The notes: generated by a model not told the origin, from the letters alone. A stretch of 64,000 nt of DNA from an uncultured Pseudomonadota bacterium (GCA_903829815.1 CAIKRR010000088.1:1-64000); one strand, 5' to 3'; counted from the first letter of the stretch, positions 24,435-34,123 are shown. Numbers and translations are program-made.

Positions 24435-25618
24435 ACCGTCGAGATGCGCTTCTTGCGCTCGCGGCACTGCCTGCGAGCTTCACCACCACACGGCTGTTGG
24501 CCACCGAGCCGACACAGCCCCGCTGTCTGGTGGTCTTCCTGCGCGGCGCCTATGACGCGACCAACCTGCTGGTGCCCATCGCCAGCAGTCACTACTACGA
24601 GATGCGTCCGCGTATCGCGGTGCCCAGGCCGGCAGCCGGCAATGCGCTGAGCGCCATCGAACTCGACGCCAGCTGGGGACTGCACCCTGCCCTGCGTGAC
24701 TCCATCTACCCGATGTGGCTGCGCGGTGAGGCGCTCTTCATACCCTTTGCTGGCTGCAATGACCTGAGTCGCAGCCACTTCGAGACCCAGGACACCCTCG
24801 AACTGGGTCAGAACGAAGGGCAGGCACGCAACTTCCAGTCTGGGTTCATGGGTCGCCTTGCCCGCGAGATCGCGCCCGCCGAGCCCATTGCCTTTACGGA
24901 TCAGGTGCCGCTTGCACTGCGCGGTGAACGCATCGTGCCCAACCAGTCGCTGCGCAACCCCTCAGGCAATGGGCTGAACGAGCGCGAATCCGGGCTGCTG
25001 AAACGGCTCTACGCCGGACACCCCCTCGAGCCCGCCGTGCGCGCCGGATTCGATCTGCGCGCCGATGTGCTGGCCGACATGCGTGCCGAGCGCGAAGGGG
25101 CAAGCCGCCAGGCGGTATCAGCGCAGGGATTCGAACGTGAAGCCCGGCGCATCGCACGCTTGATGCGACGACAGTTCCAGCTGGGCTTTGTCGATGTCGG
25201 TGGCTGGGATACCCATGTGGGCCAGGGGGGTGCCGAGGGTTACCTGGCCAACCGGCTGGGCGAACTGGGACGCGGCCTGGCAGGCTATGCCGAAGAACTC
25301 GGGCCCGCCTGGCAGGACACCGTGGTGGTGGTGGTGAGCGAGTTCGGTCGAACCTTCCGCGAGAACGGCAACCAGGGCACCGACCATGGTCACGGGACGG
25401 TCTACTGGGTACTGGGCGGCGCGGTTCGCGGCGGGCGCATCGCAGGCCCGCAGGTGGTACTGGGCGCCGATACCCTCTTCCAGGCGCGCGACTACCCGGT
25501 ACTCACCGAATACCGCACGCTGTTTGCTGGACTGTTCAAGCGCCTCTACGGCTTGTCGAGTAGCGCGCTCGATCGGGTTTTCGAGGGCGTGCCGGCCCTC
25601 GAGCTGGGCATTCTCTGA
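24431..25618 (+). CDS. DUF1501 family protein, Tat-type signal
   Basis: A 395-residue DUF1501 protein (alkaline-phosphatase/sulfatase-like fold, function unknown). The N-terminus MNRRDALLALAALPASFTTT is a likely twin-arginine signal. Conserved elements are CLVVFLRGAYDATNLLVP, GWDTHVGQ, VSEFGRTFRENGNQGTDHGHG and the C-terminal AGLFKRLYGLSS. The His/Asp-rich GTDHGHG segment is a probable metal site. It is co-translated with DUF1800 and is probably exported with it. Confidence 0.9.
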   Translation: MNRRDALLALAALPASFTTTRLLATEPTQPRCLVVFLRGAYDATNLLVPIASSHYYEMRPRIAVPRPAAGNALSAIELDASWGLHPALRDSIYPMWLRGEALFIPFAGCNDLSRSHFETQDTLELGQNEGQARNFQSGFMGRLAREIAPAEPIAFTDQVPLALRGERIVPNQSLRNPSGNGLNERESGLLKRLYAGHPLEPAVRAGFDLRADVLADMRAEREGASRQAVSAQGFEREARRIARLMRRQFQLGFVDVGGWDTHVGQGGAEGYLANRLGELGRGLAGYAEELGPAWQDTVVVVVSEFGRTFRENGNQGTDHGHGTVYWVLGGAVRGGRIAGPQVVLGADTLFQARDYPVLTEYRTLFAGLFKRLYGLSSSALDRVFEGVPALELGIL

Positions 25619-25621
25619 ACC

Positions 25622-25641
25622 GCCCGGCCCGCGGGCCGGGC
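25622..25641. terminator. GC-rich palindrome between convergent genes
   Basis: A perfect 20-base palindrome built on GCCCGGCCCG sits four bases after the DUF1501 stop and 20 bases before the stop of the amidase on the other strand. Only a four-T stretch follows on the plus strand (25659-25662). It probably serves both genes as a terminator, weakly supported. Confidence 0.45.
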
Positions 25642-25661
25642 AGCCTGGCGTGCAGCCGGTT

Positions 25662-27155
25662 TTACAGCTCGGGCGTGCTGGCCGGTGGCCGACGATGACG
25701 CGTTGCCTGCTCGTAGGCGTAGGCAAGGCGAATCATGCGGGCATCGTCATACGGTCGCCCGAGGAAGGTGATGCCCGCCGGCAGACGATCGACCGTGAAC
25801 CCGGCCGGCACCACAACCGAGGGCACCCAGACCAGGAAGGTGTTGAGGTGCGGCGCACCCTTCTGATCGACGTAAGGCGGGTTCACCCCCTGCGAGATGA
25901 GCGTGGGCTGATGCTCGACCGCCTTGTGGACAATGGCATCGAGCCGATAGTCGGCCATCACGTCGAGCAGTCGGGTCATCAGTTCCTCGCGCGCCATCAG
26001 GTACTCGTGATGGGCAGCGGCCGGCGTCTCGCGCGTCCAGCGGCTGCTGGCACCGATCATCACCTGCTGGAAGGCTGGCGAGGCCATGGCTTCGGCCCGG
26101 TTGGCAAAGGGCGCGTTGGCCGTGCCACGGAAGTATTCGATGAACGAGGCCTCGTCCTCGGCAGTGCTGCCAGCGCGTTTGGCCAGCAGTTCGTTCAGGC
26201 CAGGAATCTCGATCGGATCGACCACCGTCGCACCCGCCGCACGCAGCTCTTCGACCGCCTGATTGAAGACCGCATCGATCTTGGCGAAATCTTCCGAACC
26301 AGGCTCGGTGGCAAAGCCCATCGGCTCGCGCAGGATGCCGATGCGGGCACCGCGCAGGCCATTGGGATCAAGGCCGCTCGTGTAGCTGTCGGGGACATGA
26401 CCCACACCGCGTGCCGACAGCGGGTCGAGCGGGTCGTAACCCACCATCACATCGAGCATGCGGGCCAGATCGCCCACCGTGCGGGACATCGGTCCGAGCG
26501 AACCATTGATGGAGGGCCAACCGGCATACACACCGCCACGGCTCACCAGACCTGCGGTCGGGCGCATGCCGACGACGCCATTCCAGATCGACGGACGGCG
26601 AATCGAGGCAAAACCCTCCTGCGCAACGGCCAGGGTGGCAAAGTTGGCCGAGACGCAGACCGCCGAACCACCCGACGAACCCCCGGCCGTGCGCTCCAGG
26701 TCGTACACATTGCGCGTGGAGCCAAAGAGCGAGCCGTGCGTATCACCGGCACCGAGTTCGCCCAGCGTGGCCTTGCCCAGGAAGATGGCACCGGCAGCAC
26801 GCAGCTTGGCCACCACGCTTGAATCGCGCCCGGGGTTCCAGTCCTTGAAAAGTACCGAGCCCATGGTGGTGGGCATGCCCTTCACGTCACCCTGATCCTT
26901 CATCACCATCGGGATGCCGTGCAGGGGGCCGACAGGGCCCGACGTGCGCCAGGCCGCGTCAAGCCGGTCGGCCTCTTCCAACGCCGTGGGGTTGAGCGAG
27001 ATGAGGGCATTGAGCGCCGGGCCCTGCTTGTCATAGGCGGCGATTCGGTCCAGATAGCCCTGCACCAGTGCACGAGCGGTGAGTTCACCTGAGCGATAGG
27101 CGGCGTGGATACGCTCAACGGTGGTCTCGACCAGCGGGAAAGGTGTCTGTGACAT
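25662..27155 (-). CDS. amidase-signature-family amidase
   Basis: A 497-residue amidase. The catalytic Lys is in IPMVMKDQGDV, the cis-Ser in TAGGSSGGSAVC, and the nucleophile Ser in EGFASIRRPS. The usual GTDTGGSIR around the nucleophile reads AQEGFASIRR here, so the oxyanion region is unusual though the serine is kept. It should hydrolyse a carboxamide in the cytoplasm. The ATG at 27155 has GGAGA seven bases upstream; longer in-frame reading further upstream lies in the divergent pseudouridine synthase gene and is not real. It is not clearly in an operon. Confidence 0.9.
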   Translation of the reverse strand: MSQTPFPLVETTVERIHAAYRSGELTARALVQGYLDRIAAYDKQGPALNALISLNPTALEEADRLDAAWRTSGPVGPLHGIPMVMKDQGDVKGMPTTMGSVLFKDWNPGRDSSVVAKLRAAGAIFLGKATLGELGAGDTHGSLFGSTRNVYDLERTAGGSSGGSAVCVSANFATLAVAQEGFASIRRPSIWNGVVGMRPTAGLVSRGGVYAGWPSINGSLGPMSRTVGDLARMLDVMVGYDPLDPLSARGVGHVPDSYTSGLDPNGLRGARIGILREPMGFATEPGSEDFAKIDAVFNQAVEELRAAGATVVDPIEIPGLNELLAKRAGSTAEDEASFIEYFRGTANAPFANRAEAMASPAFQQVMIGASSRWTRETPAAAHHEYLMAREELMTRLLDVMADYRLDAIVHKAVEHQPTLISQGVNPPYVDQKGAPHLNTFLVWVPSVVVPAGFTVDRLPAGITFLGRPYDDARMIRLAYAYEQATRHRRPPASTPEL

Positions 27156-27228
27156 GGGAATCTCCGGGCAGTGTGACGATCCCGTACCATAGCATCCGGT
27201 GGGCAGACCATCATCAACAAGGTGTGGC

Positions 27229-28260
27229 GTGAGAAAACCAGCGCAAGGCAGTGGCCGCGGCAGTCCCGCGAGGACAGACCCTGCGAGGCCGTCGGGTCCT
27301 TCGAGAACCGCTGGGTCTTCGAGAAGTTCAGGTACTGCGGGCACCTCAGGCACCTCGCGGTCTTCAGGCACCGCGGGGCCAGCAGCGGCCTGGCCGCGCC
27401 CGGCGCGACCCGGCACGCGCACGGTCTTTCGCAGCGACGCGCGCGGGGCCTCGGGCACCACCGCCCGCGCCGCTACCAGCGTGGCAACTGGCGCACCTGC
27501 ACGGCCGGGCAGCAACCCCGATGAGCCCTTGCGCCTCTCCAAGCGTATGGCTGAACTGGGTCTTTGCTCGCGGCGTGAAGCCGACGAATACATCGAGCGC
27601 GGCTGGGTCAAGGTGGATGGCGTGGTGATCGATGTGCTGGGCACCAAGGTGCTGCCAACCCAGCGCATCACGCTCGAGCGGCAGGCAAGCGATGCCCAGG
27701 CGCAGCGCGCCACGGTGCTCCTGAACAAGCCCATCGGCTACGTCTCGGGTCAGGCCGAAGACGGCTACACCCCGGCCGCGGCCCTGGTGCGTCCCGAGAC
27801 CCGCTGGGCAGAAGACCACGGTCGTCGGCGCAACCGGTTCACGCCGGCGCTGCTGCGCGGCCTGGCGCCAGCCGGGCGTCTGGACATCGACTCGACCGGC
27901 TTGCTCATCCTCACGCAGGACGGACGCATTGCACGCCAGCTGATCGGCGATGACAGCGAAGTCGACAAGGAATATCTGGTGCGGGTCGAGGGCACGCTCT
28001 CGCGCGAGGGCCTTGCACTGCTCAATCACGGGCTCTCGCTCGATGACAAGCCCTTGCGTCGGGCAAGAGTGGAATGGCTCAACCGCGACCAATTGCGCTT
28101 CGTGCTGCAGGAAGGGCGCAAGCGCCAGATCAGGCGCATGTGCGAACTGGTAGGCCTGAAGGTCACCGGCCTGAAGCGTATTCGCATCGGCCGGGTGATG
28201 CTGGGCAACCTGCCCGAAGGGCAGTGGCGTCTGCTCGATGAGGACGAGCGCTTCGTCTGA
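27229..28260 (+). CDS. rRNA pseudouridine synthase (RluF/RluB/RsuA family)
   Basis: A 343-residue enzyme with a low-complexity N-terminal extension of about 90 residues (Ser, Thr, Gly, Pro, Arg), an S4 RNA-binding domain ([20 protein letters not shown]), and the catalytic domain with the Asp in [13 protein letters not shown]. The C-terminal [22 protein letters not shown] is typical of the RluB/RluE/RluF branch. It modifies 23S rRNA uridine. The GTG at 27229, with AAGG seven bases upstream, is my preferred start; another GTG lies at 27199. The extension probably helps RNA contact and varies between species. Confidence 0.88.
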   Translation: MRKPAQGSGRGSPARTDPARPSGPSRTAGSSRSSGTAGTSGTSRSSGTAGPAAAWPRPARPGTRTVFRSDARGASGTTARAATSVATGAPARPGSNPDEPLRLSKRMAELGLCSRREADEYIERGWVKVDGVVIDVLGTKVLPTQRITLERQASDAQAQRATVLLNKPIGYVSGQAEDGYTPAAALVRPETRWAEDHGRRRNRFTPALLRGLAPAGRLDIDSTGLLILTQDGRIARQLIGDDSEVDKEYLVRVEGTLSREGLALLNHGLSLDDKPLRRARVEWLNRDQLRFVLQEGRKRQIRRMCELVGLKVTGLKRIRIGRVMLGNLPEGQWRLLDEDERFV

Positions 28261-28304
28261 CGAGGGCTCAGCTCGGCAAACCCGGGACAGGCTTTGACCG
28301 GCCC

Positions 28305-29027
28305 CTAGCCCCGCCCCAGATAGGCCTGCCTCACGCGTGCGTCGTGCATGAGTTCGGTGCAGGGGCCGCTGGCGATCACGCCGCCGGTCTGCAGCACGTA
28401 GCCCCGGCTCGCGGTCTCGAGCGCGTAGCGTGCGTTCTGCTCGACCAGGAGCACGCTCGTTCCCGCCGCATTGATGGCGCGGATACCGCGAAAGATTTCC
28501 TGGACCACGAGCGGTGCAAGACCGAGCGAGGGTTCATCGAGACAGAGCAGGCGCGGCTCCGACATCAGCGCGCGCGTGAGGGCCAGCATCTGCTGCTCAC
28601 CGCCCGAGAGCGTTCCGGCACGCTGGCCCGCACGCTCGCGAAGGCGCGGAAACATGTCGAGCATGCGTTCGATGCGCGCGCCGACCCGCGCGCCGTCACG
28701 CCGGTCCTTGTAGCCCCCCATCTCCAGGTTCTCGCGCACGGTGAGAAACGGAAACACGCGCCGACCTTCGGGCACGAGAGCAATGCCGGCAATGGCGCGC
28801 TCCCAGGCGGGCAGGCTCGTGATGTCGCGACCCTGAAAGACGATGCGGCCCCGACGCGGCCGCATGAGACCCGCGACACCACGCAACGTGGTGCTCTTGC
28901 CCGCACCATTCGAGCCGACCAGGGTGACGATCTCGCCCTCATCGACCTTGAACGACACGTCTCGGACGGCCGGTACGTCGCCATAGGCCAGTTCGATCGA
29001 CTCGACGGCGAGAAGCGGCGTGCTCAT
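28305..29027 (-). CDS. livF: branched-chain/aromatic ABC transporter ATP-binding protein LivF
   Basis: A 240-residue ATPase with Walker A GSNGAGKST (39-47), signature LSGGEQQM, Walker B LLCLDEPSLGLAP and a VEQNARYAL switch His-loop-type end. It energises uptake in the LivHM permease at the inner membrane. Its ATG overlaps livG by four bases, and it is last in the order binding protein, livH, livM, livG, livF. Confidence 0.95.
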   Translation of the reverse strand: MSTPLLAVESIELAYGDVPAVRDVSFKVDEGEIVTLVGSNGAGKSTTLRGVAGLMRPRRGRIVFQGRDITSLPAWERAIAGIALVPEGRRVFPFLTVRENLEMGGYKDRRDGARVGARIERMLDMFPRLRERAGQRAGTLSGGEQQMLALTRALMSEPRLLCLDEPSLGLAPLVVQEIFRGIRAINAAGTSVLLVEQNARYALETASRGYVLQTGGVIASGPCTELMHDARVRQAYLGRG

Positions 29028-29791
29028 GCGAACTCCCCGCCCAGATAGGCAGCGATCACGGCCGGGTTGGCCTGCACCTCGCCCGGGGTTCCCTGAAAGA
29101 GGTACTCGCCATGGTCCATCACGAACACGTGATCGGCAACGTTCATCACGAGTTCCATGTTGTGCTCGACCACCACCACGGTGATCCCACGAGTGCGCAT
29201 CTCGCGCAGGCGCCCGAGCAGAAACTCCACTTCACCGCCATTGAGCCCGGCAGCGGGCTCATCGAGCATGAAGAGCCGTGGCCGGGTGGCGAGCGCCCGG
29301 GCAATCTCGAGCAGTCGCTGTTGGCCATAGGCCAGGGCCCCGGCCCGTTCGTGCGCGCGATCGGCCAGACCCACGAAGTCAAGGAGCGCCATGGCCTCTT
29401 CGCGGCAGGCGTGCCAGTCGCGCCAGAACGCTGCTGCCGGCAGCAGGTACTGCCAGGCAGGCACCTTGTGGTGCAGGTGAAAACCCGCCAGGACATTGTC
29501 GAGGAGCGACAGTTGCCGAAAGAGCCTGATCTTCTGGAACGTGCGGGCAATGCCCAGGCGCGCGCGACGATGCGCGGGCAGCCCCGCGAGCGACACGCCG
29601 TCAAACACCAGTTCGCCGGCGTCGGGCTGATAGGTACCCGAGAGCAGATTCATCATCGTCGACTTGCCGGCCCCGTTGGGCCCGATGAGGGCAAACACCG
29701 AATCGGCCTCGACCTGGAGCGATATGCCCTGCACCGCACGCACCCCGCCAAAACGCTTGTGCAGGCCTTGAGCCTCGAGCAAAACGCTCAT
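29024..29791 (-). CDS. livG: branched-chain/aromatic ABC transporter ATP-binding protein LivG
   Basis: A 255-residue ATPase with Walker A GPNGAGKST (38-46), a FQKIRLFRQLSLLDNV Q-loop region, signature LAYGQQRLLEIARAL and Walker B LFMLDEPAAGLN. The longer segment between the Walker A and signature motifs is normal for LivG. It overlaps livM and livF by four bases each, so production is coupled. Confidence 0.95.
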   Translation of the reverse strand: MSVLLEAQGLHKRFGGVRAVQGISLQVEADSVFALIGPNGAGKSTMMNLLSGTYQPDAGELVFDGVSLAGLPAHRRARLGIARTFQKIRLFRQLSLLDNVLAGFHLHHKVPAWQYLLPAAAFWRDWHACREEAMALLDFVGLADRAHERAGALAYGQQRLLEIARALATRPRLFMLDEPAAGLNGGEVEFLLGRLREMRTRGITVVVVEHNMELVMNVADHVFVMDHGEYLFQGTPGEVQANPAVIAAYLGGEFA

Positions 29792-30798
29792 CGCGACGCT
29801 CCTGCGCCAGCACGACGCGACAGGCGAGCGCGAACGATCTGCACGAGCTGCAGGATGCCCCCCGGCATGAAGAGCACAACCAGCGTGAGGGCAATGCCGT
29901 AGATCATGAGTCGCAGTTCACCGGCGCTGCGCAGCAGTTCGGGCAGGAAGGTCAGTACCACCGCACCAATCACCGGCCCGATCATGCTGCCCATGCCACC
30001 CACGATGACCATCGCAAGCATGGTGAATGACTCGACGATGTTGAAGGCATCGGGCACCAGCGTTCCGACAAACCCGGGGTAGAAGCACCCGGCAAGACCG
30101 GCAATCGTCGAGGCCAGACCGAAGGCAAAGGCCTTCCAGCGCGCCGCGTTGATACCGAGGGAGGCGGCCGATACCTCGTCTTCACGCAACGCCCGCAGCG
30201 TCTCGCCCACGGGGGAGCGCACGAGGTTGTCGAGCATCCAGTAGACGGCGAACGCAATGCCCCCCACCAGCCAGAAGAGCGCGAGCGAATTGCCGAAACT
30301 GATCTCGGGCAGACCGGGCAGCTTGATCGGCGGCGGCGGCATGATGCCGTAGATGCCACGCACGCCTTCGGTAACACCCTCCCAGTTCACCAGCACCTGA
30401 TAGGTGATGACCGCAAAACCAAGCGATGCAATCCCCAGGTAATGACCACGCAGACGCACTGCAAAAGCGGCCAGCAGCAGACCTGCCATACCGGCGGCCG
30501 CTGATGCGGCCACCATCGCGAGCCAGAAGTTCCAGCCGTGGGAGCGCACCAGGATGACGCTCACATAGGCGCCGATGGCAAAGAAGGCCGACTGCCCCAG
30601 GTTGAGTTGCCCGGTATAGCCCAGCACCAGATTGAGTGACAGGGCGAGAAGCACGTTCATCGCACAGACGACGAGAATGCCGCGCCAGTAGGGCGTGCCC
30701 AGCACCAGCGGCGCGGCCACGATCAGGGCGAACGCCAGGAGGTAACCCACCCAGCGCGAAGGCGGTATCAGGGGCGCCCGATCGGTGCGGGTGATCAT
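29788..30798 (-). CDS. livM: branched-chain/aromatic ABC transporter permease LivM
   Basis: A 336-residue inner-membrane permease with 9-10 hydrophobic segments. LNLVLGYTGQLNLGQSAFFAIGAY and the EAA-like loop REDEVSAASLGINAARWKAFAFG are LivM hallmarks. Its start shares one base with the livH stop (TGATG). Confidence 0.94.
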   Translation of the reverse strand: MITRTDRAPLIPPSRWVGYLLAFALIVAAPLVLGTPYWRGILVVCAMNVLLALSLNLVLGYTGQLNLGQSAFFAIGAYVSVILVRSHGWNFWLAMVAASAAAGMAGLLLAAFAVRLRGHYLGIASLGFAVITYQVLVNWEGVTEGVRGIYGIMPPPPIKLPGLPEISFGNSLALFWLVGGIAFAVYWMLDNLVRSPVGETLRALREDEVSAASLGINAARWKAFAFGLASTIAGLAGCFYPGFVGTLVPDAFNIVESFTMLAMVIVGGMGSMIGPVIGAVVLTFLPELLRSAGELRLMIYGIALTLVVLFMPGGILQLVQIVRARLSRRAGAGASR

Positions 30799-31715
30799 CA
30801 GACGTTCTCCTCGCGTCGCTCGGCGATGAGACCCGTAGGCCGCACCACCAGCATGACAAGGAGCAGCACGAAGACCACGAGGTCGATCAGGCCCGAGCCC
30901 AGGTATTGCACGGTGAAGGCCTCGATGATGCCGACAAGGATGCCGGCGAGGATCGTGCCTTCGATATTGCCGAAGCCACCGATGATGACGATGGCAAAGG
31001 CCTTCACGATGACGGTGGCACCGGCAAAGGGCGTGAGCACCAGCACCGGTCCGATGAGCGCCCCGGCCATGCCCGCCATGGCCGAGGCAATGACAATGGT
31101 GAGACCGATGAGGAAGTCGGGGTTGATGCCCATGAGGCCGGCGGTCTCGCGATCCTGCGACACGGCACGCAGTGCCTTGCCGGTGAAGGTGAACTTCATG
31201 AAGGCGTAGAGCGCACCGATGGCGAGCATCGAGACCACCACCACGAGCACGCTCTGCCCGGTAAAGAAGATGCGACCGAAGCGGATCGTTTCCTTCGCGA
31301 AGGGCGAATCGAACTGGAATGGAATGGGCCCGAAGAGCGCGAGTTGCCCGTTCTCGAGCAGCACCGAGATGCCGATGGTGGCGATGAGCGGACGCAATTC
31401 ATCACCGCGTTCACGCAGCGGGGCGAACACCAGTGCGTTGACGAGAAGTCCGAGCACCGCACCGGCGCCCAGCGCGACAAAGATCGACACCAGGTAGGCG
31501 GCCGCATCGCCCAGACCGAGTACCTTCGTCGCGAACCGGGTCGCGACGAAGAAGGCGGTGAACGCGCCGACAGTGACGAAGTCGGCGTGGGCGAAGTTGA
31601 TCTGATTCATCACCCCGTAGATCAGGGTGAGACCCAGGGCCACCATCACATAGAGGCAGCCCAGGTAGACCCCGTTGATCGACTGCTGCACCAGCAGCGT
31701 GGCGAGATCATTCAT
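30798..31715 (-). CDS. livH: branched-chain/aromatic ABC transporter permease LivH
   Basis: A 305-residue inner-membrane permease with about eight membrane segments. The opening LVQQSINGVYLGCLYVMVALG, the NQINFAHADF segment and the loop SQDRETAGLMGINPD are typical of LivH. It starts 68 bases downstream of the binding-protein gene in the same direction, a gap with no other gene. Confidence 0.94.
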   Translation of the reverse strand: MNDLATLLVQQSINGVYLGCLYVMVALGLTLIYGVMNQINFAHADFVTVGAFTAFFVATRFATKVLGLGDAAAYLVSIFVALGAGAVLGLLVNALVFAPLRERGDELRPLIATIGISVLLENGQLALFGPIPFQFDSPFAKETIRFGRIFFTGQSVLVVVVSMLAIGALYAFMKFTFTGKALRAVSQDRETAGLMGINPDFLIGLTIVIASAMAGMAGALIGPVLVLTPFAGATVIVKAFAIVIIGGFGNIEGTILAGILVGIIEAFTVQYLGSGLIDLVVFVLLLVMLVVRPTGLIAERREENV

Positions 31716-31783
31716 GCGGGTGCTCGCCTCCGGGGTGCGATGGACGGCATGGCCTCAGGCGCAGCACGGACTGCGCGCAAGCC

Positions 31784-32950
31784 CTACCAGGCCATGCCTT
31801 TCCACGAGAGATCCTTCTGCGTCTCGACGAAGTGGATCACCGAGAGGTCGGAGGTCTGCCCCTTGGCATCGAAACTGATGCGGCCGGTGGTGACTTCGAC
31901 ACCCTGCATCTTCGAGAAACGATCACGCAGCGACTCGCTGTCGGTGGCGCCTCGACGCACCGCTTCGGCCACCAGCAGGACCGAGTCGTAGGCATGCGCG
32001 TTGATGTGCGTGGGTGTCTCGGCCGCACCGAACTTCGCGCGGAATGCCGCATTGAAGTCAGTGACCATCTTGCGCCGCTCGGTGGGGTCGAACTGAACCA
32101 CACGGATATAGCCTTCCGAGGATGGGCCAGCCTTTTGCTCGAAGCCCCACGGGAGCCAGATCGAACCCATCTGTATCGCCGTGCCACCCCCGCCGCGCAC
32201 GACACGCGCCTGCGCCAGTGCCTGGGCAAGGCGCACGGTCTGCCCTTCAAGGCCAAAGGTGGGCAGCACATCGACTTTGCCCAGCCCTGCGATACGCGTG
32301 GCGATGGGGGTGAAGTCGTTCACGTCGCGCCCGAAGTCGATGCGCGCCAGCACCTTGCCACCCGCAGCGGTGAACACCTTCTCGAAGGTGTCGGCATTGT
32401 CGACACCCGCGTTGGTCTTCTCGTAGAGCAGCACCGCGGTGCGAGCGCCGAGCTTTTCATAGGCATTGCGACCCAGCAGCGTGCCTTGCTGATCGGCCGT
32501 GGGGAAGATGCGGAACACGTACTTGTAGCCCGACTCGGTGAGCTTCACCGCCGACGAGCCGGCGTTGAGGAGCGGCACTTTGGCCTGCTCGAGAATCGGT
32601 GCAATCGCCAGCGACGCATCGGAACACTCTTCGCCGATGATGATATGCGGCTTGAACTGCTCGAGCACCCGCTTCACCGTGTTGGTGGCCTGCAGGGGAC
32701 TGCAGGCCGAATCCTCATACTGAACCTGCAGCTTGTAGCCCGCAGGGCCGGCACCGGCATTCACCTGCTCGAGCGCGAGTTCGATGCCCTGCTTGCCCTG
32801 CACGCCAAAGTACGAGGCCGGGCCCGAGATCGGCATCAGTACGCCGACGCGGATGACCTTGTCCTCGGCGTGACTGGTCGAGCCGATGAGAGCGAGCGCG
32901 GCTACGGCCAGTGCCACGGCGACGCGCCTGGGAGGCGGACGGATGTTCAT
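31784..32950 (-). CDS. ABC transporter substrate-binding protein, LivK-like
   Basis: A 388-residue periplasmic type I binding protein heading the Liv operon. The signal peptide ends near TSHAED, and the mature part begins VIRVGVLMPISGPASYFGVQGKQGI-like. GEECSDASLAIAPI and LLNAGSSAVKLTE are ligand-loop regions. The ATG at 32950 has AGGAG eight bases upstream. The closest named relatives in Burkholderiales are amide- or aromatic-acid-binding LivK paralogues, so the ligand need not be an amino acid. Confidence 0.92.
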   Translation of the reverse strand: MNIRPPPRRVAVALAVAALALIGSTSHAEDKVIRVGVLMPISGPASYFGVQGKQGIELALEQVNAGAGPAGYKLQVQYEDSACSPLQATNTVKRVLEQFKPHIIIGEECSDASLAIAPILEQAKVPLLNAGSSAVKLTESGYKYVFRIFPTADQQGTLLGRNAYEKLGARTAVLLYEKTNAGVDNADTFEKVFTAAGGKVLARIDFGRDVNDFTPIATRIAGLGKVDVLPTFGLEGQTVRLAQALAQARVVRGGGGTAIQMGSIWLPWGFEQKAGPSSEGYIRVVQFDPTERRKMVTDFNAAFRAKFGAAETPTHINAHAYDSVLLVAEAVRRGATDSESLRDRFSKMQGVEVTTGRISFDAKGQTSDLSVIHFVETQKDLSWKGMAW

Positions 32951-33074
32951 GAGGCACTCCTGAAAGACAGCAGTCGTTGAGGGTGTTCTGTGCCGGTGCT
33001 TGCACAGACCTGAGGCGGGCTGCCTGGCACGACAAGGATGCAGCAACCAAAGCACGCATCATGCCACCAAGGGC

Positions 33075-33103
33075 CCGGCAGCGCGTCCAAGGCCCGCTGC
33101 CGG
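33075..33103 (-). terminator. stem-loop after the dihydroxyphthalate-decarboxylase-like gene
   Basis: A perfect 9-base stem (CCGGCAGCG at 33075-33083 with 33095-33103) and 11-base loop lie in the 208-base gap between two minus-strand operons. No T-run follows, so it may be a rho-dependent end or an RNA-stabilising hairpin. I see no gene in this gap. Confidence 0.35.
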
Positions 33104-33158
33104 CGCGATCCGATCGTGACAGACAGGCGGTCGGCGACCGGGCCCGAACGATCGAGAC

Positions 33159-34121
33159 TCAGGTATCGAGCATCGAAGGCCAGAAGAGTTCTTCGGGCTG
33201 ATGGCGGCGCGCAGTCAGACCCTGCCGGTGCGAATAGTCAAGCAGACGATCGATTTCATGGCGCGTGGCCCGAAATCCCCATGGGTAGATATCGTCTCCT
33301 GCCAGCGCACGCTCCTCTTCCCACAGGGCGCGATAGAACATCGATGTCATGTGGATGCGCTGCCAGCGCTGCTGCTCGTAGCAGCGCTGCTTGGAAGCCT
33401 CCCAGGCATCGAAGAGGCTGCGCGCCACCCACGGATGCGCCTCGAGCACCGAGGTGCGCACGATGAGCGTGTGCATGATCGGAAAGCAGCGCGTGCGGGC
33501 AAAGTAATCGCGCTCGGCACGCGCGTAATCCGGGATGAGGAAGTCGATGTCCGGATGCACGCCCGGGGCCCATATCTCGGTCGTGATGCCCGCATCGAGC
33601 GCACCGGTTGCGAGCAGATCGAACTGCGATGAGCCTGCCGGTGCGATCTCCATGCGCAACCAGGGGGGTGCAACCCAGCCCGGTACACGCACCGGTTGCC
33701 ACGCCACCCACTGGATCGAGGCGAGATCGACGCCGTGATCCTCCTCGAGCATGCCCTTGGCCCAGACAGCGGCACTGGTCGCCCAGGTCTGCACGCCAAC
33801 CCGTCGCCCGTTCAGATCGGCCGGGCGCGCCACACCACTGCGCCGGTTGCGATAGATGTACGAATGCCGAAACATCCGCTTCACGAAGATCGGAATCGCA
33901 GTAAACCCCAGCGCCCGATGCGGCAGGTCGGCAATATAGGTGCCCGTGAAGAACTCGGCCACATCGAAATCGCCGCGCGCACTGCGCCGTTGGCGATCGA
34001 CGTCATCATCATTGACCACCACCTCGAGATCGATGCCCTCTGGCACCACCGTGCCCTCGATCAGTGCCTGCGCACGGTCATAGGCCCCGCAGGTCATGGT
34101 GAGCCTGAGTCTGTCGGCCAT
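33159..34121 (-). CDS. 4,5-dihydroxyphthalate decarboxylase-like protein (Pht5-like)
   Basis: A 320-residue paralogue of the protein at 10998-11984. It shares the opening LRLTMTCGAYDRAQALIEG, FRHSYIYRNR, RRVGVQTWATSAAVWAKGML and the closing RHQPEELFWPS. No signal peptide is present, so it is probably cytoplasmic. The ATG at 34121 lies two bases after the stop of a Bug protein gene, with GGAG nine bases upstream inside that gene. It is the last gene of a seven-gene operon that also encodes a Rieske oxygenase, an arrangement that recalls phthalate degradation (oxygenase, dehydrogenase, decarboxylase). The reaction is inferred. Confidence 0.78.
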   Translation of the reverse strand: MADRLRLTMTCGAYDRAQALIEGTVVPEGIDLEVVVNDDDVDRQRRSARGDFDVAEFFTGTYIADLPHRALGFTAIPIFVKRMFRHSYIYRNRRSGVARPADLNGRRVGVQTWATSAAVWAKGMLEEDHGVDLASIQWVAWQPVRVPGWVAPPWLRMEIAPAGSSQFDLLATGALDAGITTEIWAPGVHPDIDFLIPDYARAERDYFARTRCFPIMHTLIVRTSVLEAHPWVARSLFDAWEASKQRCYEQQRWQRIHMTSMFYRALWEEERALAGDDIYPWGFRATRHEIDRLLDYSHRQGLTARRHQPEELFWPSMLDT

Positions 34122-34123
34122 GG

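Noticed and set aside
27156-27734. N-terminal extension of the amidase
   Set aside because: It runs through the promoter gap and antisense to the pseudouridine synthase; the ATG at 27155 has a good ribosome site.
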